Assembly: GCF_030867095.1 (NCBI RefSeq)
Contig: NC_081833.1
Coordinates: 76,017,395-76,081,394 of the forward strand
Direction: 5' to 3'
DNA: 64,000 nucleotides
DNA from: Alligator mississippiensis
Taxonomy: Eukaryota > Chordata > Crocodylia > Alligatoridae
Under the pieces are notes generated by a model. The model was given only the letters and a program-made list of their open reading frames with translations. It made no database searches and was not told the DNA's origin. The position numbers were made by a program, and so were the translations under genes. Below are positions 48,575 through 64,000 of this stretch, in pieces (positions within the stretch are counted from its first letter, which is position 1; each line of letters opens with the position of its first letter).

Positions 48575-51059
48575 GCGCCTCTGAATCCCGCGACTCCTCA
48601 CCCGCAGGGCCCCTCCTCTGCTTGTTTGAGGACGGGGTTGGGGGGTGGGGGAAGCCTGGTTGCGCCCTTGTGCCGTCTTCCCCAGCTGAGGGTTCCTCCA
48701 TTCTCAGTGAACTGAGATGAGGCCTTGGGGGCGGCTGCTGCTTCCCAGAGCCAGCGCTCAGCTCGCTGCCCTGAAGTTCTGAGTCTGTCCGGGTGGTGCC
48801 TGCCCAACCTCCACTCCCTGGCACCAGCCCCTCTGCACCCCTTTTCCCCATGCTATTTTGGGGCATGCTCCAGTGAAGCCCCTCGTGTGGTGGCAGAGCT
48901 GGGTTCAGGCGTGAGTCTCGCTGCAGCCCAGCCTGTGCCCCGCGGCAACTGGCCATGCTGCTTCTGCCCTTTGAAGTTGTTGACTGAGGCCTTTTTATAG
49001 CCGGGCTCTCAAAGGCCTCTTTCACAAAGCCAAAAATATTATTGCAGCACGTCACTGCGCTGCTTGGCCTCCAGCGCCCCGGCTGCTGGCAGTCCCTTGT
49101 TTTGGGCGGCCCCTGCATTCACACCCAGCTCTGCCACGACTCCTGCGTCACCCAGTGCAGTTACACAAGCTGTCCCCCACCCCAGCTGCGAGTGGTCCCC
49201 TGCCAGCTCCCCATGCCTAAAGCCTCCTTCCTTCTGTTTGCTCGAGAGGGCAGGAGGCCATGGAGGGGCAAAGCTGCGTTTGGTGGTAAGAACGTGTCCT
49301 GTCCCTCCCCTGCTGTGGCCCTGTGCCCCTTGCTGCCAGCACAGCTGCTCCTCACCCCTTGTCTCGGAAGCTGCTCAAAACTGCTGGCCATGACATCTGC
49401 ACCAAGGCTGGCACCTGTGTGGGTTGTCAACCAGGCAATGTGGCAGGGGCTGGGGGGCTGCTCGGAGTCGGGAAGAGCGAGGGCTGGGGAGGGAGAAATG
49501 GCACCGACTTGCTGTGGGCTCACGCAGCGGCAGCTCTCAGGGCGCTGCCCTCCCTTGCAGATCAGCTGCCACCTGAGCAGAGAGGCCAGGCACAGTGGGC
49601 GCAGCTGGGAGCAGAGCACCGGCTCCCGCAGCCTGTCCTGCCATCCCTTAGCTCCCCACGTGTGTGCCGAGGCAGCCTCGACCCTGGGGCATCATCCGGC
49701 ATCCTCTCCCCATCTTCAAGCGCAGCCGTGGGCATGTGTCTGTGCGGCATGCGTGCTCTGCACGGTGCAGGATGAATGGGTGGTTGTGGGGGTGCTAAAA
49801 ATACCCTGCTGCTGCTCCCCCTATTTTCCACCCAGCCCTGCCTGCCCCTGGAGATGCCCAGCTGGGAGGCAGGGAGCTGCGGGGTTAGGGACAGCAGCTG
49901 GGCTCGCCTGTTTGAGGCATCAACACGAACCCAGAGGCACATGACGCTCAGCTGGGCCCTGCCACCACCCGCTGGGGTGGAGGGAATGAAGGAAGGGCCC
50001 GTGGAGCGAGCCCGCCTGCCTGGCGCACCGGACAGGATGGGAGCATGGTGCTGCGAGGTGCTCCCTGGGCTGATAGAGGCAGGAGAGGATCAGGCCCACG
50101 CACGGGGATGTGGAGCTGCCAAGCACAGGGCCATCTCCCCGTCTGCTCTGGCCATGCCGGGAGCTGCTCTTGGCCTCGGTGCCAACAGGGAAAGAGCAGG
50201 GCCAGGTGCCACATCCAGGTGGGAGCTGCCTGCTGAGAGCAGTCGGGTTTGGCCCCGGCACTTGCCAAATGGCAGCTGCCCACGGAGGCTACAGGGAGGA
50301 GGCAGGGCCCTGAGCCGGCTGCGTGCACATGGAAGCCCCTGACCCGTGCTGCAGCAGGCACAAGGGCTAGGCCCTGATGGAGATAGGGAGCACCCCACAT
50401 CCCCAGCTGTGGCCCCGGGCACTGGGTGATGGCTTAGGAGGGGCCAGGGCTGCAGAGCCACGCTGGGGACCCAGGTTTTCTGCCCCCCTCTCTCCATGTG
50501 TGCATGTAGCTGCCAGGGGAGGGAGCTGGGAGATGGGCATCGACAGGTGTCCGGCTGAGATGGCATGCCTCCGCATGGACCACCCCGCCACCAGTGCTTG
50601 GAGTTTATGTAACCGCTGGGAAGTCAATGATCTTTTTATAGACACTGATTTCCTGGGGGGGGAGCATGTGTTGGGGCAGAGGGGGCCTTGCTGGCGCCGT
50701 GCTCCACGGGGATGAGGCCTGCAGCCATGGACCAAGCAAGCCCTGGTGTCTAGGGCTGGGTCCCTTCCCTACCCTGTGGGCACTGAGAGGGAGATCTTGG
50801 GCTTGTGGGGCTGCAGGGTGGAGGTGGCCAACATGGGCAGAGAGGGTCCCAGCTTGGCCCCGTCAGCAGCCAACAGGCGCAGGCGCTCGGGGGTCTTCAC
50901 CACTCTCCTGCCTCTCTCTGCTGGACATCATCCCTGGGAGGACGCAAGGCCCCCTCGCTGGGCACTGCCCGGGGCAAAGCTCCCCGCTCTGCCAGGGCGG
51001 TAGTGCGGGGGCAGCCGGGCCTGGTGCTCGGCCGTTTCGTAATCCCCTCCCTGCCGCGC
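48575..51059. other. TCF25-MC1R intergenic region
   Basis: No exon or repeat family was recognised. Two AT-rich islands stand out of GC-rich surroundings: about 48965-49060 (including agccaaaaatattattgcag) and 50590-50660 (tcaatgatctttttatagac). Such islands are possible enhancers or an upstream promoter, but nothing in the sequence proves it. Confidence 0.4.
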
Positions 51060-51638
51060 CGGCTGCCCCCTGCATGCGACGCTATCATGTGGCCCACCAC
51101 CCTCCCCCGAAGGAGGAGCCGCGCGCTGCCTTAAAGCAGGGCAGAGAAAGGCTCCTTTCTTTGTTGCCAACTTCTGCTAATCAATTACTTGGGCCCCGGA
51201 TACACACAGCAGCTGGGCCGGGAGGGCCGGGCGCCCGGAGACCCCAGCAGGGCGTGCGGCTGCTGCGGGGACTGGGACCGACCCCAGCCACTCGCCCCGG
51301 GCTGGGGACCCCTGCTCCATCTCCGCGCCCCTGTGCCGGGGGCCCTGGGAGTGCAGAGCAGTTTGGCGCACCCAGCGGAGGCTCTGCCCGCGGCTCGTCG
51401 GCTCCTGGGTGGGTCTTCTGAGGATGTCGCCTTGAAGTCCTGCAGCAGGGAGCTGGTCTTGCTGGGGCCTTGTATCTACTCCCACCGGAGCCCCTCACGC
51501 TCCACCCCGTCGCCTCCAGCTCAGCCGGGGCCTGAGCGCTGGTTTGGAGCTAGCTGCTGGCCAGGGATCCCCCGCAGCCTCCTTCCTGGTGCGCAGACAG
51601 GGCCGAGGCTTCGCTCGGCTCCAGCCAGCAGACGCCCT
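51060..51638 (+). promoter_or_regulatory. MC1R: MC1R upstream region with MITF-type M-box
   Basis: TCATGTG at 51085-51091, about 550 bp before the ATG, is an exact M-box/E-box core of the kind bound by MITF in melanocyte genes; CATGTG E-boxes regulate mammalian MC1R. Just downstream lie ccttaaag (near 51130), a SOX-like ctttgttg and a homeodomain-like aatcaatta. The frame upstream of MC1R stays open from 51189 but has no MC1R-like residues, so it is leader sequence. Confidence 0.5.
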
Positions 51639-52595
51639 ATGGCCATGGCAACGCCGGTGTCTCCCATGCCAGCACCGTGGGGTGCCCTGAATGACAGCGC
51701 CGGGAGCCGCGGCAATGGGACGGGGGCAGGCGCAGGCAGCGCCTGGTGCCAGGGCGTGTTCATCCCCAACGAGCTGTTCCTGACGCTCGGCGTGGTGAGC
51801 CTGGTGGAGAACGTGCTGGTGGTGATGGCCATCGCCAAGAACCGCAACCTGCACTCGCCCATGTACTGCTTTGTGTGCTGCCTGGCCGTGTCCGACATGC
51901 TGGTGAGCGTCAGCAACCTGGCCGAGACCCTCTTCATGCTGCTGATGGAGCACGGGCTGCTGGTGGTGCAGGCCGGCGTGGTGCGGCACATGGACAATGT
52001 CATCGACATGATGATCTGCAGCTCCGTGGTCTCCTCCCTCGCCTTCCTGGGCGCCATCGCCGTGGACCGCTACATCACCATCTTCTACGCCCTGCGCTAC
52101 CACAGCATCGTCACCATGCCGCGGGCTGTGGGTGCCGCCGCCGGCATCTGGGCGGCCAGCACCGTCTCCAGCACCGTCTTCATCGCCTACTACAAGAACA
52201 ATGCCGTCATCCTCTGCCTCATCGGCTTCTTCCTGGCCATGCTGGTGCTGCTGGTGGCTCTCTACATCCACATGTTCGCCCTGGCGCGCCGCCATGCCCG
52301 CCACATCTCCCGCCAGCACAAGCGCCGTGCCGTCTACCAGGCCGCCAGCCTCAAGGGCGCCGTGACCCTCACCATCCTGCTGGGCGTCTTTTTCCTCTGC
52401 TGGGGGCCTTTCTTCCTGCACCTGACGCTCATCGTCACCTGCCCCCGCAGCCCCTTCTGCACCTGCTTCTTCAACTACTTCAACTTCTTCCTCATCCTCA
52501 TCATCTGCAACTCCGTCATCGACCCCCTCATCTATGCCTTCCGCAGCCAGGAGCTCCGGCGGACCCTCAAGGAGGTGGTGCTGTGCTCCTGGTAG
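51639..52595 (+). CDS. MC1R: MC1R, melanocortin-1 receptor, single exon, 318 aa
   Basis: A class A seven-helix Gs-coupled receptor for alpha-MSH and ASIP that sets the eumelanin/pheomelanin balance in melanocytes. The extracellular N-terminus has glycosylation sequons N18-D-S and N26-G-T. The first intracellular loop NRNLHSPMY follows TM1. Glu96 (human Glu94; Lys here causes dominant melanism in other species) is wild type in NLAETLFM. Asp119 and Asp123 match the human ligand-binding Asp117 and Asp121. D143-R-Y is the DRY motif, DPLIY at 295-299 ends TM7, and the tail ends CSW as in birds and mammals. The ATG at 51639 has C at -3; a second in-frame ATG at 51645 has a better context (gcc-ATG-g) and would give 316 aa. 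Chicken MC1R has 314 aa. The gene looks intact. Confidence 0.98.
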   Translation: MAMATPVSPMPAPWGALNDSAGSRGNGTGAGAGSAWCQGVFIPNELFLTLGVVSLVENVLVVMAIAKNRNLHSPMYCFVCCLAVSDMLVSVSNLAETLFMLLMEHGLLVVQAGVVRHMDNVIDMMICSSVVSSLAFLGAIAVDRYITIFYALRYHSIVTMPRAVGAAAGIWAASTVSSTVFIAYYKNNAVILCLIGFFLAMLVLLVALYIHMFALARRHARHISRQHKRRAVYQAASLKGAVTLTILLGVFFLCWGPFFLHLTLIVTCPRSPFCTCFFNYFNFFLILIICNSVIDPLIYAFRSQELRRTLKEVVLCSW

Positions 52596-53320
52596 CCCGG
52601 GCGCTGCGGGGGGTAGCGGTGGACGCCCCTTCTGTGGAGGGCCGTTGGGGCACAGGTAGACTGACGGGTGCATGACAGGGGCTGGGGCAGCCGGAGATGC
52701 CCGGCCAGCTCCAAGACAAAGTAAGGGCATGGTGGTGGGGGTCTCGGTGGGGTGGGAATGACCCCCTGTGGCAGTGCTCCCCCAGGCTCCCTCTGCCATC
52801 CTGGAGCCCTTCATGCCCCCTCAGCACCTTCTTCCCAGCCATGGCTGCCCCAGGCATTGCTCTCCAACCACCCTGGGCACCTCCTGTGCCCCCCCTGCCA
52901 GCTGCAGCAGGTGCTGGGCTGAGCAGGAGCCCCTTTGCAGAGCCCAGGGGGTCAGATGGGAGTTACCCCAGAGCTGGGCAGGGGCAGGACACGGAGTCAA
53001 GTGGGGCAGGAGTGCATCGCTCAGCCACCCCACCTGCCCTGGGAGGAGGGAGGGTTCCCAGCCCGCTCCAGCCTCGGGCGCGAGAAGCGTGAGCCTACAC
53101 GGGCGCATGCATCTGGGACCCCGGCCGAGCTGTCGCCTGGGTCAGGCTGGAGCAGGGGACTCAGCACCTGCACGGTGCAGGGAGGAAAGCAGGAGCCCTC
53201 GCTGCCTGTTTCCCCAGCTCCTGTCCAGCAGCCCTAGGCGAGTGAGGGGGCACGGGGCCGTCTGAGCCGTGGTCCCGTTCTGTACCTTCGCTGTATAATA
53301 AAGACTCAGTCTGTCAATGC
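52596..53320 (+). other. MC1R: MC1R 3' untranslated region
   Basis: About 720 nt from the stop to just past the only canonical poly(A) signal before TUBB3. No repeat is recognised in it. Confidence 0.65.
53297..53302 (+). terminator. MC1R: MC1R poly(A) signal AATAAA
   Basis: Canonical hexamer followed about 25 nt later by a GT-rich tract (gcgtgtctgtgtgg), a good cleavage context. Confidence 0.75.
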
Positions 53321-53324
53321 GTGT

Positions 53325-55029
53325 CTGTGTGGCACTGGGTGCCTGGGATGAGGTGCATGGGAGCCGGTGACCTCATTGGGCCCGCGGAAGTGGGGGTGAT
53401 GCTGGAGACACCCCTGGGGACAGCCCCAAGTCAACCCCCAGCCCCCGGACAGCTGGACCTCACCCAGACCGCGTGCCTGGTGCTCCGGGCCTTGGGCATG
53501 GGGGCACGCTCCAGCTGTCAGGGCTGTGCAGGGGGCACTAACCGCCAGCAAGCAGCCTGCACAGGCAGAGGATGGGAGCGGGGGGCTCTGCCAGTCACCG
53601 GCACCAGGTCCAGGAGGCTGGGCCCTGTGATGAATGGGGCCAGGCGCTCAGCGGGAGAGGAGCAGAGATGTTGGGGTTGTGCTGGGAGCTCAGCCCCTGA
53701 GATGTCAGGAGCCGTTAGGACACAGCATCGCACCCTGAGACCTGGAGCGTGACCCCACAGCTCCAACCGTGGCACGGGCTGGGGGAGGAGAAGGACAGCA
53801 CGGGACTTGCCCTGCCCAGGCCTGGGGCCAGTGCCTGGGGGCTGGGGGCCCTGCCCCCGCTCCCTGCTCCGGCTCTGGAGGGGCAGCAGGGAAAGAGGAG
53901 CCCTGGGCGTGGAAGCTTGTCTTGCAACTGGTTAGCGTCGTCCTTCCCCGGGGACCCGTGATGGGAAGAGTGTGGAGTCATTGCTGTATCAAGCCTGTTT
54001 AGTCATCGCTGTATCACGCTCCCGTTCTGCTCCGGGCTGAGCCAGCCTGGCCTGGCACGGCCCCATCCAGCCCTGAGCCCAGGGTAGAGCAGCCCTGGGG
54101 CTGCCCTGGCCTTGCCTGGCCTGGGCGGCACGAAGGGGCTTTGCAGGCTAGGATGGGGTGGGGTGACTGGGGCTGCAAGGCCGTGAGCCAGGGTGGATCG
54201 GGAGGCACAGCTGCATTCCCTGCTCCATCAAAGAGGCACCAGTGCCCTGTTCTCCTGGCTGGTGCCAGGCTCCGGGCCTGGTCCTGGGATGGCAGGGGCT
54301 GTGGGGTGGGGGGAAACTGCAGCTCCAGGCCAGAGGCCCCCGGCACGGGGAGACGGGACGCAGCAGCGCGGGCGAGGCCGACCCTAGGCTGCAGGCAGGA
54401 GCCCCTAGAGCCGAGGGGGCTGGGGAGGTCTCCCCGCCTGCGCCTAGCGGTGGGCTGAACAAAGGGAGGGGCTGGGCCGCTGCGGCTCCGCATCCACCAG
54501 CCGGGGAGGAGGCTTTGTTCTCCCCCGCCAGCTCCCCGCAGCCCCCGCCCCAGCGGCTCCGCTGCAGGCCCCTGCCCCGGCTGCCCTGGGGCCCCGGCCC
54601 CCGTGGGGTGCACAGGCCCTGCAGGGCGCAGGACCCCCCAGCACCCCCCGCACCAGGGCAAGAGGGGTCAGGGTGCAGTCATGCACGGGGCAAGGGGGCA
54701 GGTGCCAGGAGCCCCCACCACACTGCCAGAGCAGCTTGGGGTGGGGGCGCCCAGTAACCCAGGCTGGGGCCGGGCTCAGGAGGGGGCGGGGGGGGTCCTG
54801 CCTCTTCCCGCTGCCCCCTACCCCCAGGCCGCCCCGGGGGCACCAGCCCCCCCTGCCCCATTGCATCCCTGCCTGGGGGCGCATCCCTGCCCGCGGGGGC
54901 TGGTCCTTGGAGCCGCGGCCGCGGGGCCAGGCCTGGGCAGAGCCGGGCCGGGGGCTGCATTGTGCGGGGTCCGGGGTGCGGGGGGGCGAAGCTGATGCTG
55001 CAGGGATGTTGCAGCATTTGCAGCGGCGC
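53325..55029. other. MC1R-TUBB3 intergenic region
   Basis: GC-rich, without recognised exons or repeats. A short near-duplicate, gtcattgctgtatca at 53977-53991 and gtcatcgctgtatca at 54002-54016, is present. Long open frames on both strands reflect GC richness rather than coding. Confidence 0.45.
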
Positions 55030-55156
55030 CTCCTGATTGGCTGGCCGGGCCGGGGCTGACGTCAGCGCCTGCCGGTGCCTATAAAGCCCCCCGGCACGAG
55101 CCCGCCGCCCGCACCCGCCCGCCGCCCGCACCCCGCACCGCCGACCGCAGCGCAGC
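55030..55156 (+). promoter_or_regulatory. TUBB3: TUBB3 core promoter: CCAAT, CRE and TATA boxes
   Basis: An inverted CCAAT box (ATTGG, 55036-55040), a perfect palindromic CRE (TGACGTCA, 55057-55064) and TATAAA (55080-55085) lie in order. The start site is expected near 55110, giving a 5' UTR of roughly 45 nt of CCGC-rich sequence before the ATG. The region is the start of a CpG island reaching about 55,640. Confidence 0.8.
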
Positions 55157-58788
<3,632 letters not shown>

Positions 58789-59050
58789 AGCCACCCGCGT
58801 CCACCGCCGCCCCCGTTAGCCGAGTCCCAGACAGCCGCCGTCTAGACGCTACGATTAAGGGTTCCAAAAGCAAAGTCGCCCCTATCTACTACCCCCTCGT
58901 CCCTGTATGAATTAGCGCAGCCCCCCCGCCCCGTCCCCACCCCCGTCCTCCTGACTTTGATAATGTCCAGGCCCCCCCTGTTTTCTTTTCTACTGGTTTG
59001 TGTCGATTTTTATTTTTTTGGAATACTTAATAAATCTATTGCTGTCCGGT
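58789..59050 (+). other. TUBB3: TUBB3 3' untranslated region
   Basis: About 260 nt from the stop to past the poly(A) signal, with a T-rich block (tttttattttttttgg) before AATAAA at 59029-59034. Confidence 0.8.
59029..59034 (+). terminator. TUBB3: TUBB3 poly(A) signal AATAAA
   Basis: Canonical hexamer in cttAATAAAtctattgctg, followed by a GT-containing region (gctgtccggt). Confidence 0.85.
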
Positions 59051-60297
59051 ACGGCCTGCCTGCTGCGTTCCTGCCCCGGGGGCTGGGGGCACGGCCCTTG
59101 CTCTTGCACAGGGGCTGGGGGGTGGTCTGGGCCGAGCCCTCGCTGGGCCGTCAGGGAGCCTCGGGGGTGGGATTGGGTGCCCGAAGCCCCTGGTATAATG
59201 GGTTGGAGCCACCGCGTAGGAGTGGAGGCCCCAGTGCAGAGATGGGCCGTGGGTTGGCTCCCCTGCAGCTGGGTGCTGGGATGGAGGCAGTGGGAGGAGA
59301 CACCCCCCGGAGATCTTTGCCCCCCCTGCCCTGGGTGTTCCCAGGAGAAGTGAGAGTCAAGTCTGCCGGGAACACTCACGCCTGGCGTTTCCGGGCCAGG
59401 CTCCACTTCCCTCTGCTGCAGCTGGGGCGGGTGGGCCCGGGGAGGGGGAGGCCCTGGGGCGAGGCTTTGGCCTCTCGCAGCCTGGCCCCCCGCCCAAACG
59501 GGCAGGAGCACAGTGCCGCGTCCGGCCTGCACAGCCATGTCCCACAGCTCTGGTCCCAGCTCCGGCCTCAGCCCCGCACCCTCCAGAGCAGGGGTCTGCC
59601 CCTGCCCATCCCTGGCGGGACTCGATGCACGCACCGGCTTCCCCATGTCTCTGTGCCCGGCTGTGCTGGAGCTAGCACCGATGGCAGGACCCGGAGCTCC
59701 CAGAGCGCCTTCGGGGGGCCGCCCTCACCCCCCTGCGCCTGCTGCCAAGCTGTGTCCGTGTGCTCTGCGACTGGATGGAGCCATGGGGCAACCCACCCTC
59801 GGCCACGGTACGTGTGGAGCCACCCTCGCCGCGGGGTGTGGCTGTGCGGCCTAGCGTCCTGCACGATGCACCCTTGGCACGTCCAGCCCTGGCCTGGGGG
59901 TCTCTGCCGGGGAGGGCGGCCCCTGCCCAGCCCCAGTCCCAGCCCCAGCGTGCAGCAGGGGCCGTGCGCACCCTGTCCCCCATCCCATCTTGCTGCCCCC
60001 AGCTCGCCCCTCGTGGCACTGGGAGCCTGCCCCCGATCAGCGCTCGTCTCGCAGCCCCTCCAGCTGCCCCCTGCCGCGTCTGGAGCAGCAAAGGGGCTCG
60101 GCGCTCGCTGCGCCTGACCTGCGGCTCGGCGAGGGGCCCCCCGGTCTCGCCCCTGCAGCTGGGCCCATGCCCCTGGGCTGCTCCCCAGGCCGGGGGGTCG
60201 CGGGGTGGTTTGCAGAGCTGGGGGCAGAGCTGTGCAAGCTACACCCGGGGCACCCCCAGCCCTGGCACCGCCCATGGGATCTGCAACCCAGGCATTG
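59051..60297. other. TUBB3-DEF8 intergenic region
   Basis: No exon or repeat recognised. The long open frames on both strands across 58957-60117 and 59568-60677 are GC-driven and lack known domains. Confidence 0.45.
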
Positions 60298-60465
60298 CCC
60301 TCGTGCACCCCCAGCCTGCGCACCCCAGTCCTTGTGCACCCCCAGCCCTGACACCCTGAGCCCTCATGCACCCCCAGTCCTGACACCCCCAGCCCTTGTG
60401 CACCCCCGGCCCTGACACCCGCAGCCCTCGTGCACCCCCAGCCCTCGTGCACCCCGGCCCCGCGC
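60298..60465. repeat. 15/17-bp alternating minisatellite upstream of DEF8
   Basis: Units agtcctgacaccccc (15 bp) and agcccttgtgcaccccc (17 bp) alternate, making a roughly 32-bp dimer repeated about four to five times, C-rich on the plus strand. Confidence 0.75.
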
Positions 60466-60469
60466 CCCC

Positions 60470-64000
<3,531 letters not shown>

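Noticed and set aside
51495-52814. 439-aa minus frame and 309-aa alternate plus frame over MC1R
   Set aside because: Shadows of the GC3-rich MC1R coding exon, with His/Glu/Gly-rich or Pro/Arg-rich nonsense composition.
58957-60117. 386-aa plus frame after TUBB3
   Set aside because: Begins inside the TUBB3 3' UTR, is rich in Pro/Gly/Ser/Arg, and has no domain or plausible splice structure.

Overview
This is sauropsid genomic DNA, most likely crocodilian (inference; a turtle is the main alternative). The genes have vertebrate exon-intron structure with GT-AG junctions. The MC1R protein is closest in my memory to bird MC1R, and the interspersed repeats are CR1-type LINEs plus short elements with CR1-like tails. 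No bacterial gene, CRISPR array, retrovirus-like element or toxin gene was recognised.

The window holds the conserved pigment-gene neighbourhood SPIRE2 - TCF25 - MC1R - TUBB3 - DEF8, all on the plus strand and in the same order as human 16q24.3. About 1-12,640 has no recognisable gene. It holds a 45-bp minisatellite (1-647), an internally deleted CR1 (2376-3285), a MITE-like palindromic element (6610-6801), and an old CR1 interrupted by a younger 475-bp element (9272-10990). SPIRE2 (coding 12993-29838, 15 exons, 722 aa) has a 38-nt second exon and large introns. TCF25 (31907-48499, 18 exons, 668 aa) starts about 0.8 kb after the SPIRE2 poly(A) signal. MC1R (51639-52595) is a single coding exon. 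TUBB3 (55157-58788, 4 exons, 450 aa) has a TATA/CRE/CCAAT promoter and a REST-like site in intron 1. DEF8 (from 61461) leaves the window after six coding exons. Every exon chain was checked by summing exon lengths and matching codon phase at each junction.

The genes do not form one pathway. SPIRE2 nucleates actin on Rab11 vesicles, TCF25 belongs to ribosome quality control, MC1R is the melanocortin receptor controlling eumelanin, TUBB3 is neuronal beta-tubulin, and DEF8 acts with Rab7/PLEKHM1 at lysosomes. SPIRE proteins and MC1R both matter to melanosome biology, and MC1R-TUBB3 read-through transcripts are known in human, so the tight same-strand spacing is worth noting.

I found no convincing new biological system. 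The most useful novelties are a candidate 475-bp repeat family with a shared 5' boundary, a near-consensus RE1 in TUBB3 intron 1, an MITF-type box upstream of MC1R, two Pumilio sites in the SPIRE2 3' UTR, and several in-frame tandem repeats that look like protein genes but are not.
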